Source of the DNA: an uncultured Eubacteriales bacterium
GTDB lineage: Bacteria > Bacillota > Clostridia > Oscillospirales > CAG-382
Assembly: GCA_900546385.1 (NCBI GenBank)
Contig: URCT01000001.1
Span: 1-64,000 of the forward strand
Reading direction: 5' to 3'
DNA length: 64,000 nucleotides
Shown here: positions 44,145-52,557 of the stretch, one piece after another
Layout: the number at the start of each line of letters is the position of its first letter
Position numbering within the stretch: position 1 is the first letter of the stretch
Notes under the pieces: generated by a model
Told to the model about the DNA's origin: nothing
What the model saw: only the letters and a program-made list of their open reading frames with translations
Databases searched by the model: none
Made by a program: the position numbers and the translations under genes

Positions 44145-45176
44145 TTATCTCTGCACGCGTCCGGAACCGCCCGATTTCAAAAGGTTTTCGACCTCGGCAA
44201 CCGTCACCATGTTGTAGTCGCCCTCAATGGTGTGCTTGAGCGCAGAAGCGGCTACGGCAAACTCAATGGCACTCTGCGTGTCTTTGCCGGTGAGCAGCGA
44301 ATAGATAAGACCCGCACCGAACGAATCGCCGCCGCCGACGCGGTCAACGATGTGCAGATCGTATTTCTTGGAGAAGCAATAGTTTTCGCCGTCGTATAAC
44401 ATGGCCGCCCAACGGTTGTCGTTGGCGGAAATGCTTTCGCGAAGCGTGATGGCTACCTTTTCAAAGCCGAATCTGTCCATGAGCTGTTTGGCAACGCTCT
44501 TGTAGGATTCATGGTTGACAACGCCCTTTTCCACGTCCGTGTTTTCCGCTTTGATGCCGAACACGTCGCCGGCGTCCTCTTCGTTGGCGATGCAGACGTT
44601 GACATACGGCATAAGCTCGGCCATGACCTTGCCGGCCTTTTCGCGCGTCCACAGTTTCTTACGGTAGTTGAGGTCGCAGCTGACCTTGATGCCCTTGGCT
44701 TTGCAGACCTTGAGTGCATCGAGTACGATCTCGGCCACATTGTCGCCGAGTGCCGGCGTGATGCCCGTGAAATGGAACCAATCCGCACCGTCCAAAATCT
44801 TTTCCCAGTCGAAATCCGAACGCTCGGCAAGCGCGATGGCCGAATAGGCTCTGTCGTAAATGACCTTCGACGGACGCACCGATGCGCCCTTTTCGATGTA
44901 ATAAATGCCCATACGGTCGCCGCCGCGCGTCACGCACGAGGTGTCCACGCCGAAATAGCGCAGCGAATTTTCCGCCATTTGGCCGATTTCATGCTTCGGG
45001 AATTTGGAAACATAGGCCGAATCGAGGCCGAAGTTCGCAAGAGAAACCGAGACGTTCGCCTCACCGCCGCCAAAGGTGGCTTCAAAGGTGTCAGCCTGCA
45101 AAAAGCGTGTGTAGAGGTTCGGCTGCAAACGAAGCATTAACTCGCCGAAGCAAACGGTTCTGAAATTCTTTTCCAT
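44145..45176 (-). CDS. kdgK: PfkB-family sugar kinase, 2-keto-3-deoxygluconate kinase-like
   Basis: 343 residues. CFGELMLRLQP and GGGEANVSVSLANFG open the PfkB fold. RGGDRMGIYYIEKG and FHFTGITPAL match KDG kinases. The catalytic Asp lies in VGGGDSFGAGLIY (about residue 290). It would phosphorylate 2-keto-3-deoxygluconate in uronate breakdown, though fructokinase-like substrates cannot be excluded. Nearby accessory carbohydrate genes fit but are not co-transcribed. It starts from its own promoter. Confidence 0.82.
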   Translation of the reverse strand: MEKNFRTVCFGELMLRLQPNLYTRFLQADTFEATFGGGEANVSVSLANFGLDSAYVSKFPKHEIGQMAENSLRYFGVDTSCVTRGGDRMGIYYIEKGASVRPSKVIYDRAYSAIALAERSDFDWEKILDGADWFHFTGITPALGDNVAEIVLDALKVCKAKGIKVSCDLNYRKKLWTREKAGKVMAELMPYVNVCIANEEDAGDVFGIKAENTDVEKGVVNHESYKSVAKQLMDRFGFEKVAITLRESISANDNRWAAMLYDGENYCFSKKYDLHIVDRVGGGDSFGAGLIYSLLTGKDTQSAIEFAVAASALKHTIEGDYNMVTVAEVENLLKSGGSGRVQR

Positions 45177-45250
45177 GAGAGTTCTGTCCTTTCTGTGATT
45201 GACTTTTCCGCTTTCGCCGGATCACTGTGGCAAAAAGCCGAAAATGCACC

Positions 45251-45279
45251 TTGCAAAGTTCCGGGAAATACGATATAAT
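45251..45279 (+). promoter_or_regulatory. rlmH promoter (rightward)
   Basis: TTGCAA (45251-45256), a 17-base spacer and TATAAT (45274-45279). The predicted start of transcription near 45286 lies inside the opposing promoter region. Confidence 0.7.
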
Positions 45280-45290
45280 AGATCGTGATT

Positions 45291-45319
45291 ATTGTACCAT
45301 GCTTTCGGACGCGTGTCAA
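45291..45319 (-). promoter_or_regulatory. Sugar kinase promoter (leftward)
   Basis: TTGACA (45314-45319), a 17-base spacer and TACAAT (45291-45296) on the minus strand. Its predicted start near 45284 faces the rlmH promoter, so each transcript crosses the other promoter. Confidence 0.8.
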
Positions 45320-45367
45320 CGATTGCAGGGGAAAATAATCGGATTATACAAATTTCGGAGATTTTTT

Positions 45368-45850
45368 ATGGTGAATATCACATTTTTGTATTTGGGAACT
45401 CCCACCGAACGTTTTTATCGCGAGGCCTTGGACGAATACGAGAAGCGTTTGGGGCGTTTCTGCCGCTTTACCGAAAAGTGCCTAAAGCCGGAGCCGCTTT
45501 CATCCGCGCCGAGCGAAAAAGAGATTTTACGCGCGCTTGCCGCCGAAAAAGCGAAAATCACGGCCGCTTTCCCAAAAGGATCGTATAAAATCGCACTGTG
45601 CATTGAAGGGAAAACGTTATCCTCCGAGGAGCTTGCCGAAACGATGGAAAAGCTGTCCGAAAAAGGCGTTTCCGACATCGTTTTTGTGATCGGCAGCTCG
45701 TATGGCCTTGACGAATCCTTAAAAAAGGAATGCGATTTGCGGCTTTCCATGTCGCGCATGACCTTTGCGCATTCGCTGGCCGGGGTGATGCTTGTGGAAC
45801 AGATTTACCGGGCGTTTTGCATCCAAAACGGCGATAAATATCATAAGTAG
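45368..45850 (+). CDS. rlmH: 23S rRNA (pseudouridine1915-N3)-methyltransferase RlmH
   Basis: 160 residues from ATG 45368, where GGAG lies eight bases upstream; this matches the usual RlmH length. The SPOUT fold shows ALCIEGKTLSSEELA, FVIGSSYGLDES (SAM-binding knot) and the C-terminal MTFAHSLAGVMLVEQIYRA with the conserved end GDKYHK. It methylates a pseudouridine in helix 69. It is convergent with sigK, four bases apart. Confidence 0.95.
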   Translation: MVNITFLYLGTPTERFYREALDEYEKRLGRFCRFTEKCLKPEPLSSAPSEKEILRALAAEKAKITAAFPKGSYKIALCIEGKTLSSEELAETMEKLSEKGVSDIVFVIGSSYGLDESLKKECDLRLSMSRMTFAHSLAGVMLVEQIYRAFCIQNGDKYHK

Positions 45851-45854
45851 GATT

Positions 45855-46559
45855 TTAGCGTTTGCTTCCGGCGGCATCGGCTTCGGACGGGGTGTCAAAA
45901 TGCGTGCGCAGCTTTTCAATCGCACCCGATTCGAGCCGCGAGACATACGAACGCGAAATGCCGAGCGTCTGCGCCACCTCACGCTGGGTGACCGGCTTTG
46001 TGCCGCATAATCCATAGCGCAGCACGAGAATCTGCTTTTCGGTGGGCGTTAAAACCGAAGCGATGCCCTTCATCATTTTTTCGATTTTGATTTTTAAGTC
46101 GATCTGTTCGGCAATGTCGTCCTCGGTGCAGATGATGTCCATGTAGGTTAACGGATTGCCGTCCTTATCGGTTTCGACGGCATCGCCGAGCGAGCATTCG
46201 AGTGCCCTTTTTTTCTGTGAGCGGAAAAACATGAGAATCTCGTTTTGCAGGCATTTTCCGGCGTAGGTGGCAAAGCGCGTGCCGCTTTCGGGATGAAACG
46301 AATCGATGGCTTTGATAAGGCCGATGGTGCCGATGGAGATTAAATCATCGCTGTCACAGCCGGAAAAGCTGTATTTTTTGGCAATGTGCGCCACAAGCCG
46401 CAGATTGCGTTCGATGAGAATTTTGCGTGCTTCGGCATCTCCGTTTTTGCACTTTTCGAAATATTGCTTTTCCTCGTCTTTGTTCAGCGGCGGCGGAAAA
46501 TTGGCACCGTGCGACAGCTTCAGAAACAAAAACAGCATATTGGCGAGTATTCCAAACAT
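45855..46559 (-). CDS. sigK: Sporulation sigma factor SigK, uninterrupted
   Basis: 234 residues. The N-terminus MLFLFLKLSHGANFPPPL is followed by region 2 (RNLRLVAHIAKKYSFSGCDSDDLISIGTIGLIKAI; FATYAGKCLQNEILMFFR) and region 4 (LTPTEKQILVLRYGL; VTQREVAQTLGISRSYVSRLE). The gene is one piece, with no skin-type insertion. The N-terminal hydrophobic segment suggests a pro-sequence. SigK drives late mother-cell genes, so the organism likely sporulates. The upstream region shows no convincing standard promoter. Confidence 0.95.
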   Translation of the reverse strand: MFGILANMLFLFLKLSHGANFPPPLNKDEEKQYFEKCKNGDAEARKILIERNLRLVAHIAKKYSFSGCDSDDLISIGTIGLIKAIDSFHPESGTRFATYAGKCLQNEILMFFRSQKKRALECSLGDAVETDKDGNPLTYMDIICTEDDIAEQIDLKIKIEKMMKGIASVLTPTEKQILVLRYGLCGTKPVTQREVAQTLGISRSYVSRLESGAIEKLRTHFDTPSEADAAGSKR

Positions 46560-46690
46560 ACAATCCCTCCGTTTTTTCGGTTTTTGCCCGTTTACTGTAT
46601 CTTATGCGCGAAAAAAGCGAAATGACCTTCATGTTCTGCTTTTTTTGTGCATACGGTGAAAGTGACAAAACTGCGAAAGGACGGATTTTT

Positions 46691-47965
46691 TTGATCATCT
46701 ATACCGTAAAGCCCGGAGATACCGTCACAAGCCTTGCCGCCGCATACGGTCTTGACGTGTCTGCCGTAATAAACGATAACGGCCTTCCGCCGGACGGGCA
46801 GCTTGTGGTCGGCCAAAGCCTTGCGCTGTTGTTTCCGGAGGAGGTGTATACGGCCTCCGGCGGCGAAAGCGTTGGGGAGGTTGCCGGTCGTTTCGAAACG
46901 ACCGAACGGGCGCTTTACCGCAACAACTATTTTCTTGGCGGCCGGCCGACGCTTGCGACCGGCGACCGCGTGGTCATCCGCTATGAGATCGAGCCGCAGC
47001 GTCCGGCGTTCCTCGGCGGCTATGCGTATGATTTTATCGATCAGAGCTTGCTTGAAGCGGTGATCAGCTACATGACCTACCTCATGCCGTTCACCTATGG
47101 CTTTTCGGCAGACGGAGAGCTTGTCATGCCGAACGACGCGCGCCTTATCGAGACCGCCGTGCGTTACGGCACAAAGCCGCTTATGCATTTATCCACACTC
47201 ACGCCGGACGGCTATTTCAGCAACGAAGCGGCGCACGCGCTTTTCGCAAGTCCGGAGGCCATCCGCCGCCTGCAGCAGAACATTTTGGAGAACATCCGCG
47301 CCAAGGGCTATGTCGGCTTAGACGTGGATTTTGAATATCTGTTTGCCGAGGATAAGGACGCCTATGCGTCGTTTATTGCCGGAACGACGGCACTGTTGAA
47401 CGAAAACGGCTATATCTGCGTGGTGGCACTGCCGCCCAAAACGTCGGATAATCAGACCGGGCTTTTGTATGAAGGAATCGACTATGCCGCGCTCGGCGAA
47501 GCGGCCAATTACAGCTTTCTCATGACGTATGAATGGGGCTACCGGTTAGGCCCGCCCATGGCGGTCGCGCCCATCGGTTCGGTGCGGCGCGTGGTGGAAT
47601 ATGCCCAAAGCCGCATCCCGGCAGAAAAGCTGATTCTCGGCATTTCCAACTATGGCTACGATTGGACGCTGCCGTATGTGCGCGGCGAAAGCGTTGCGCC
47701 GTCGCTCTCAACGGTCGAAGCGGTGAATTTGGCGCGGGAAAAGCGTGCGGAGATTCTGTTTGACGAAGCGGCACAGTCCCCGTATTTCTATTATACCGAC
47801 GAGGACGGACGCGAACACGTGGTGTGGTTTGAGGACGCGCGCAGCTATGAAGGCAAGGTGAATCTGATCCGTGAATACGGCCTTGTCGGCGGCTTTATCT
47901 GGGATCTCATGCGAAAGAATCCGCAGGGCTTTGTCACGTTAAATGCGTTGCTTGCCGTGGAATAA
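46691..47965 (+). CDS. LysM-GH18 spore peptidoglycan hydrolase (SleL/YaaH-like)
   Basis: 424 residues from a TTG at 46691, nine bases after GAAAGGA and directly before the LysM domain (IIYTVKPGDTVTSLAAAYGL). A second LysM-like repeat follows (~50-95), then a GH18 domain with VGLDVDFEYL, the D-x-D-x-E catalytic motif. YaaH/SleL proteins act on spore cortex fragments during germination. There is no signal peptide, typical for coat-located members. Divergent from sigK. An ATG far upstream would add a cysteine-rich extension and is less likely. Confidence 0.9.
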   Translation: MIIYTVKPGDTVTSLAAAYGLDVSAVINDNGLPPDGQLVVGQSLALLFPEEVYTASGGESVGEVAGRFETTERALYRNNYFLGGRPTLATGDRVVIRYEIEPQRPAFLGGYAYDFIDQSLLEAVISYMTYLMPFTYGFSADGELVMPNDARLIETAVRYGTKPLMHLSTLTPDGYFSNEAAHALFASPEAIRRLQQNILENIRAKGYVGLDVDFEYLFAEDKDAYASFIAGTTALLNENGYICVVALPPKTSDNQTGLLYEGIDYAALGEAANYSFLMTYEWGYRLGPPMAVAPIGSVRRVVEYAQSRIPAEKLILGISNYGYDWTLPYVRGESVAPSLSTVEAVNLAREKRAEILFDEAAQSPYFYYTDEDGREHVVWFEDARSYEGKVNLIREYGLVGGFIWDLMRKNPQGFVTLNALLAVE

Positions 47966-47997
47966 TTGCCGATTTTTTCAAAACTTTTGGTTTTTTC

Positions 47998-48026
47998 TTG
48001 ACTTTTTCCGCATTTCTCTCTATAAT
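47998..48026 (+). promoter_or_regulatory. Promoter of the SASA esterase gene
   Basis: TTGACT (47998-48003), a 17-base spacer and TATAAT (48021-48026), 33 bases before the ATG. Confidence 0.85.
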
Positions 48027-48058
48027 GAAAGGTATCAATTCAGAGAGGCGGCAAATCT

Positions 48059-48886
48059 ATGCTTTCATCATTTCTTCTCATCGGGCAGTCCAATATGTCC
48101 GGACGCGGCATTCTGAATGCCGACAACCGCATTTTTGATGCGCGTATTCTCCGTCTTGTCAACGGCCGATGGCAGACCATGTGGGAACCGCTTTCGGCCG
48201 ACCGCGTGTTTGCAGGAGCCAGCCTTGCGCCGGCGTTTGCACTTGAATTTGTGAAAAGGACAGGCGAACAGGTCGGCTTGATTCCGGCCTCCGACGGCGG
48301 TTCATCCATCGACGAATGGCAGCCGGGCGAGGCGTTATATGACCATGCTGTAAGCGAAGCGCGGCTTGCCATGCGCATAAGCGACATCAAGGCCGTTTTG
48401 TGGCACCAGGGCGAAGCCGACTGCAATCCGGCGCGTGCGGCTGTCTATGCGCCCAAGTTCTTGCATATGTTCCGCACGCTGAAAAAGGATTTGCAGCTGC
48501 CGGATATCCGCATCTATGTCGGCGGACTCGGCGATTATCTGCCCAAATGTGAGTTTGATCCGAACCTTGCGCATTACGACGGCATCAACACGGTTTTTCG
48601 CACGCTTGCCGCCGAAAACGACGATATCCGCTATGTGAGCGCCGAAGGGCTGACGTCGAACGACGACCATCTGCACTTTAACACCGAATCGCTCCGTGAA
48701 TTCGGCAAACGGTATTTTGCGGCGTTTGCAGCCGATACGCCGGAGCTTGCAAAAGGAACGGACGCGGCACGTTCTGCGGCTTCCGACGATGAGAAGCTTT
48801 CGGAGATGAAAGCCAAAAAGGAGCGCGGCGAGATTTCCGCGAAAGAGTACGACGCGTTTGTTCACGCTTATATCGCCAAATTATAA
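48059..48886 (+). CDS. SASA/SGNH-type carbohydrate esterase with SHOCT-like tail
   Basis: 275 residues. LLIGQSNMSGRG holds the nucleophile Ser, VLWHQGEADC the block with Gly-Glu, and SNDDHLHFN the Asp-x-x-His; this is the sialate O-acetylesterase/acetylxylan esterase-like SASA family. The last ~32 residues (DEKLSEMKAKKERGEISAKE) resemble a SHOCT motif, usually found in other proteins. No signal peptide, so it acts inside the cell on imported acetylated sugars (inferred). AGAGAGGCGG precedes the start. Confidence 0.85.
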   Translation: MLSSFLLIGQSNMSGRGILNADNRIFDARILRLVNGRWQTMWEPLSADRVFAGASLAPAFALEFVKRTGEQVGLIPASDGGSSIDEWQPGEALYDHAVSEARLAMRISDIKAVLWHQGEADCNPARAAVYAPKFLHMFRTLKKDLQLPDIRIYVGGLGDYLPKCEFDPNLAHYDGINTVFRTLAAENDDIRYVSAEGLTSNDDHLHFNTESLREFGKRYFAAFAADTPELAKGTDAARSAASDDEKLSEMKAKKERGEISAKEYDAFVHAYIAKL

Positions 48887-48892
48887 AAGATA

Positions 48893-48936
48893 GCCTCGTT
48901 CGTTTTGCTGCAAGACATACGGAACGAGGCTTTTTT
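48893..48936 (+). terminator. Terminator of the esterase gene
   Basis: GCCTCGTTC pairs with GAACGAGGC (48893-48901 with 48922-48930), followed by six T. Confidence 0.9.
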
Positions 48937-48968
48937 GTCGGCAAAAACAGAATCGTGCAAGGAATGTA

Positions 48969-48997
48969 TTGAAACGCGTGCCGAAAAAAGCTATAAT
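48969..48997 (+). promoter_or_regulatory. Promoter of the SDR-AraC-FAD operon
   Basis: TTGAAA (48969-48974), a 17-base spacer and TATAAT (48992-48997), 25 bases before the SDR start. Confidence 0.8.
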
Positions 48998-49022
48998 GAA
49001 AGAAAAAATCGGAGGAATGTAT

Positions 49023-49730
49023 ATGTCCGGAAAAATCGTACTCATCACGGGTGCCACAAGCGGTTATGGGATGGCAACCGCAAAGCTGTTCAAGGAAAAA
49101 GGCGATACCGTTATCATCGCGTCGCGTAATGCCGAAAAGGTGCGGAAAGCCGTCGAAGAAAACGGCTTTGCCGACGGCCTTACGCTTGATGTGACAGACT
49201 ATACCGCGTGGTTGGAATGCAAGAAGCACGTGTTGGAAAAATACGGCCGAATCGACGTGCTTGTCAACAACGCCGGCGGCGGTCTTCGTATCCGCGAAAC
49301 GGCGGAGCAAACCAAAGAGGATATTGACGCTATCATCGCGCTCAACTTAAACAGCGTGATTTATGGCTCGCGTGTTTTTGCCGAAGTCATGAAACAGCAG
49401 AAAAACGGCATCATCATCAACATTTCTTCGGTCTGTGCCAAGCACGCCTGGGGCGGTTGGAGCGTATACGCCGCCGCAAAGGCCGGTGTTTTGGCGTTCA
49501 CCAAGGGACTTTATGTCGAGCTTCAGAAATATGGCGTTCGGGCGACCTGCTTGATTCCGGCTTCTGCAAGCACCGGCTTCCAAAGTGCGGCACAGCTTGC
49601 CGAAACAAACGATTCCCTGTCGGTCGATGATATTGCCTCGGCGGTATATTACGCAGCAAGTCTGCCGGAACGCGCCGTGGTCGAGGAAATGACGGTCTGG
49701 GGAACCAGTCAGGTTGTGGAGCCGTTATAG
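49023..49730 (+). CDS. Short-chain dehydrogenase/reductase
   Basis: 235 residues from ATG 49023, seven bases after GGAGGA. The Rossmann motif is TGATSGYG (9-16). NNAGG, NISSVCAKHAWGG with the catalytic Ser, and YAAAKAG (Tyr-x3-Lys) complete a classical SDR. The cofactor is NAD(P); the substrate is unknown. It is the first gene of an operon with an AraC regulator (two bases after its stop) and an FAD oxidoreductase. Confidence 0.92.
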   Translation: MSGKIVLITGATSGYGMATAKLFKEKGDTVIIASRNAEKVRKAVEENGFADGLTLDVTDYTAWLECKKHVLEKYGRIDVLVNNAGGGLRIRETAEQTKEDIDAIIALNLNSVIYGSRVFAEVMKQQKNGIIINISSVCAKHAWGGWSVYAAAKAGVLAFTKGLYVELQKYGVRATCLIPASASTGFQSAAQLAETNDSLSVDDIASAVYYAASLPERAVVEEMTVWGTSQVVEPL

Positions 49731-49732
49731 AG

Positions 49733-50566
49733 ATGAACCGAATCAACGTTTTTAACGAAATTGTCGCATACATCGAAGCCCATTTGGATATGGCCATCGA
49801 CATCGGTGTTCTTGCACGCAAGTGCGGCCTTTCGGTGTATGAGTTCCGGCGCATTTTCTCGTTTGCCGCCGGAATTCCGGTAAACGAATATATCCGCAAA
49901 CGCCGCCTGTCGCGTGCCGGGGAGGTGTTGCGCGGAGACACTTCGGTTACCGCGCTTGCCGCCAAATACGGCTATGACGCGCCGTCGTCCTTTTCACGCG
50001 CGTTCAAGGAGTTTCACGGCGTTTCGCCGGTCGAAGCCGCCAAAGGCGACTGTGCGCTCGTGCTGTTTTCGCCGCTCGGGTTTGAAGCCAAGGTGTGCGG
50101 CGGCACGCAGAGTGCCTATCGGTTAAAGAAGGATACGGCTTTTACGGTATGCGGCTTGTCGCAGGTTTCCGAAATCACCGACTCGGAGTGCTGTGAGGAC
50201 GCGTGGAGCGCGTTTTATGCAAGCGATTCTGCCGATGAGCTGTTGAAGGCCTGCAAAAATCAGCTGTATGCCGTATACGAAAACGGAGAAAACAGCGTTC
50301 GGTGCCTTATCGGCGCACGCGGCTATGCCGAAAATCCGTTGCTTTCGCACGTTCGCGTTCCGGAAGCCTTGTGGATGTGCTTTTCCTTTCACGGAAGCGA
50401 GGACAGAAAGGTCAACGAATTCTACAAAACGCTGTTTGACTGCCTTGCGAGCAGCCGCTACGAAAAGGATGAAGCACTTCCGAACATCGAAATCTTCCCG
50501 GAAAATATGGACGACGAGAACTTTGAATGGGAAATTCGCATTGCCGTAAAGGAAAGAGAGGGCTAA
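49733..50566 (+). CDS. AraC-family regulator with GyrI-like effector domain
   Basis: 277 residues. The N-terminal AraC double helix-turn-helix (~5-105) shows DIGVLARKCGLSVYEFRRIF and SVTALAAKYGYDAPSSFSRAFKEFHGVSP. The C-terminal ~150 residues resemble GyrI-like small-molecule-binding domains. The reversed order (DNA-binding first) is that of Rob/SoxS-related two-domain regulators. It starts two bases after the SDR stop and ends two bases before the FAD gene, so it probably controls this operon. Confidence 0.88.
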   Translation: MNRINVFNEIVAYIEAHLDMAIDIGVLARKCGLSVYEFRRIFSFAAGIPVNEYIRKRRLSRAGEVLRGDTSVTALAAKYGYDAPSSFSRAFKEFHGVSPVEAAKGDCALVLFSPLGFEAKVCGGTQSAYRLKKDTAFTVCGLSQVSEITDSECCEDAWSAFYASDSADELLKACKNQLYAVYENGENSVRCLIGARGYAENPLLSHVRVPEALWMCFSFHGSEDRKVNEFYKTLFDCLASSRYEKDEALPNIEIFPENMDDENFEWEIRIAVKEREG

Positions 50567-50568
50567 AG

Positions 50569-52497
50569 ATGCACGAAATTTTCATAGAGGCGGAAAGCTT
50601 TCGGACGCTTGGCGGTTGGGCGGTCGATCAACAGTCTATGCAGACGCTGCATTCCTCCTATATTTTGGCGCACGGCCTCGGCGTGCCGGTGGCCGACGCG
50701 GTGACGGAGTTTTCCGTCGATGTGCCCGGCGAATATTCTGTTTGGGCGTTGACACGCGATTGGACGGCGGCGTGGAATGCGCCGGACAGTGCCGGGAAAT
50801 TTGAACTGCTTGCCGACGGACAAGCCTTGCCGACACTTCTCGGCACTGACGGCGCGGCATGGGATTGGCAGCTTGCCGGAAACTGCTTTTTCGAAAAAGG
50901 AACGCACACGCTTGCCTTACACGATTTAACCGGCTTTGACGGCCGATGCGACGCGATTTATCTTTCCGACAGCCCGGAAAAACCGGACGCGGCTGACGTG
51001 ATCCGCACGCGGCTCGGCAGAAACGAGATTTGCGCGTGCGACACCGTTTATGACCTTATCGTGGTTGGCGGCGGTGTTGCCGGCGTCTGCATGGCGCTTT
51101 CCGTTTTCCGAAGCGGCGTGAATGCGTTGCTCATCCACGACCGCGGTGTGCTTGGCGGCTGCAACAGCTCGGAGGTCCGCGTGTGCATGGGCGGCAGGAT
51201 CAACCTTGCGCCGTATGAAAACCTCGGCAACGTGGTAAAAGAGATCGCGCCGGTTTCGGGACATCCGACCATTTTTGACGCGGCGCACTATGACGACCGC
51301 AAGCGGTTTGCCTTTGACGATGGCGACTATGACAAGAATATCCGCTTCAACAAGAGCGTGACCGGCGTTGAAATGGACGGCAAACGCCTTTGCGCCGTCA
51401 TCTGCACCGACGTTCTCACGGGCGAAAAGACCAAATATAAAGCAAAGCTGTTTGCGGACTGTTCGGGAGACGCGGTTTTGTCCCGTCTTGCAGGAGCAGA
51501 GGTCATGTACGGCAGGGAAGCGCAAAGCGTTTTCGGCGAAAGCCTTGCTCCCAAAGAACACCAAAAGCTTGTGATGGGACATTCGATTCGCTGGTACACG
51601 GAAAAGACCGACGCGCCGAGCGATTTTCCGGACATCGGTTGGGGACTTGCTTTAGACGATACCACCTATTTGAACGTCTATAACGGCGATTGGGAGCAGG
51701 AGACCGGCTTTGCGCGCGACATGGCGGACGATATCGAATATATCCGCGATTATGGCTTACGCGCCATCTATTCCAACTGGTCGTATCAGAAGAACCATTG
51801 CAAAAATAAAGCGGATTTTGCGTGCTATCGGTTAAAGTGGGCGTCGGCACTCGGCGGCAAGCGCGAAAGCTATCGCGTGGTCGGCGACTATGTGTTGACG
51901 CAAAGGGACATCGAAGAAAAAATTTATCACGAGGACGGCACGGCGTGCCTTTCGTGGAGTATCGATATGCATTTTCCCGAGCCGGATAATGCCGCCGCCT
52001 TCGGCGAAGCCTTCCGCTCGTTTGCCTATCACCGCGGCATTGTTTCGCCGTATCCGGTCCCGTACCGATGCCTTTATTCACGCGACGTGGAAAATTTATT
52101 TTTAGGCGGACGAACTGTCAGCACCAGCCATGTGGCGTTTTCTTCCGTACGCGTCATGCGCACGCTTGGAATGCTCGGCGAGGTCGTCGGCCTTGCCGCC
52201 GGAATCTGCCGTGAAAAGGCTTGTCTGCCGCGTGAGGTGTATACGAAATACCTACCGGAATTGCAAGCTCGGATGAAAAAAGGCGTTCCGATCCCTTGTG
52301 CCTTTGAAGGCTTGACAAATGCCGAGGAAGCGTATCACTTCAAGGATGCCGGCTGTTTTTCGCTCGATCATCCGGAAAATTCGGAACGGCACGACCCGGC
52401 AGCCTTGCGAAAGCTGAAGAAAGGCATTGCCGCTCTCGGTCTTCTGCACAAATATCCGCTGCCGAAGGAATTTACCGAAGAAGATACAGAAGAATAA
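50569..52497 (+). CDS. FAD-dependent oxidoreductase with N-terminal CBM-like domain
   Basis: 642 residues from ATG 50569 (GAGAGGG in front). Residues 1-140 are beta-rich and resemble a carbohydrate-binding module (EAESFRTLGGW...FSVDVPGEYSVWALTRDW). The FAD_oxidored-type enzyme follows: IVVGGGVAGVCMALSVFRSG, GGCNSSEVRVCMGG and, near the end, LFLGGRTVSTSHVAFSSVR. No signal peptide, so the fusion suggests an intracellular sugar or glycoside oxidase (inferred). Last gene of the SDR-AraC operon. Confidence 0.85.
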   Translation: MHEIFIEAESFRTLGGWAVDQQSMQTLHSSYILAHGLGVPVADAVTEFSVDVPGEYSVWALTRDWTAAWNAPDSAGKFELLADGQALPTLLGTDGAAWDWQLAGNCFFEKGTHTLALHDLTGFDGRCDAIYLSDSPEKPDAADVIRTRLGRNEICACDTVYDLIVVGGGVAGVCMALSVFRSGVNALLIHDRGVLGGCNSSEVRVCMGGRINLAPYENLGNVVKEIAPVSGHPTIFDAAHYDDRKRFAFDDGDYDKNIRFNKSVTGVEMDGKRLCAVICTDVLTGEKTKYKAKLFADCSGDAVLSRLAGAEVMYGREAQSVFGESLAPKEHQKLVMGHSIRWYTEKTDAPSDFPDIGWGLALDDTTYLNVYNGDWEQETGFARDMADDIEYIRDYGLRAIYSNWSYQKNHCKNKADFACYRLKWASALGGKRESYRVVGDYVLTQRDIEEKIYHEDGTACLSWSIDMHFPEPDNAAAFGEAFRSFAYHRGIVSPYPVPYRCLYSRDVENLFLGGRTVSTSHVAFSSVRVMRTLGMLGEVVGLAAGICREKACLPREVYTKYLPELQARMKKGVPIPCAFEGLTNAEEAYHFKDAGCFSLDHPENSERHDPAALRKLKKGIAALGLLHKYPLPKEFTEEDTEE

Positions 52498-52504
52498 AAC
52501 AACA

Positions 52505-52540
52505 GCCGCCCGAACAGCAACGAAGCTGTTCGGGCGGCTT
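52505..52540. terminator. Strong terminator between convergent genes
   Basis: A perfect 14-bp stem GCCGCCCGAACAGC/GCTGTTCGGGCGGC (52505-52518 with 52525-52538), loop AACGAA. It serves the FAD oxidoreductase and perhaps also the convergent ADP-ribosylglycohydrolase-like gene. Confidence 0.85.
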
Positions 52541-52557
52541 TGCGTTATACGCGGCTA

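Noticed and set aside
45855..46559. Skin-type element in sigK
   Set aside because: The sigK frame is continuous across regions 2 and 4, and no recombinase gene is nearby.
46594..46627. Sigma-E-type promoter upstream of sigK
   Set aside because: GATACAGT resembles a -10 box, but the -35-like GGTCATTT is 18 bases away, longer than the usual 13-15.
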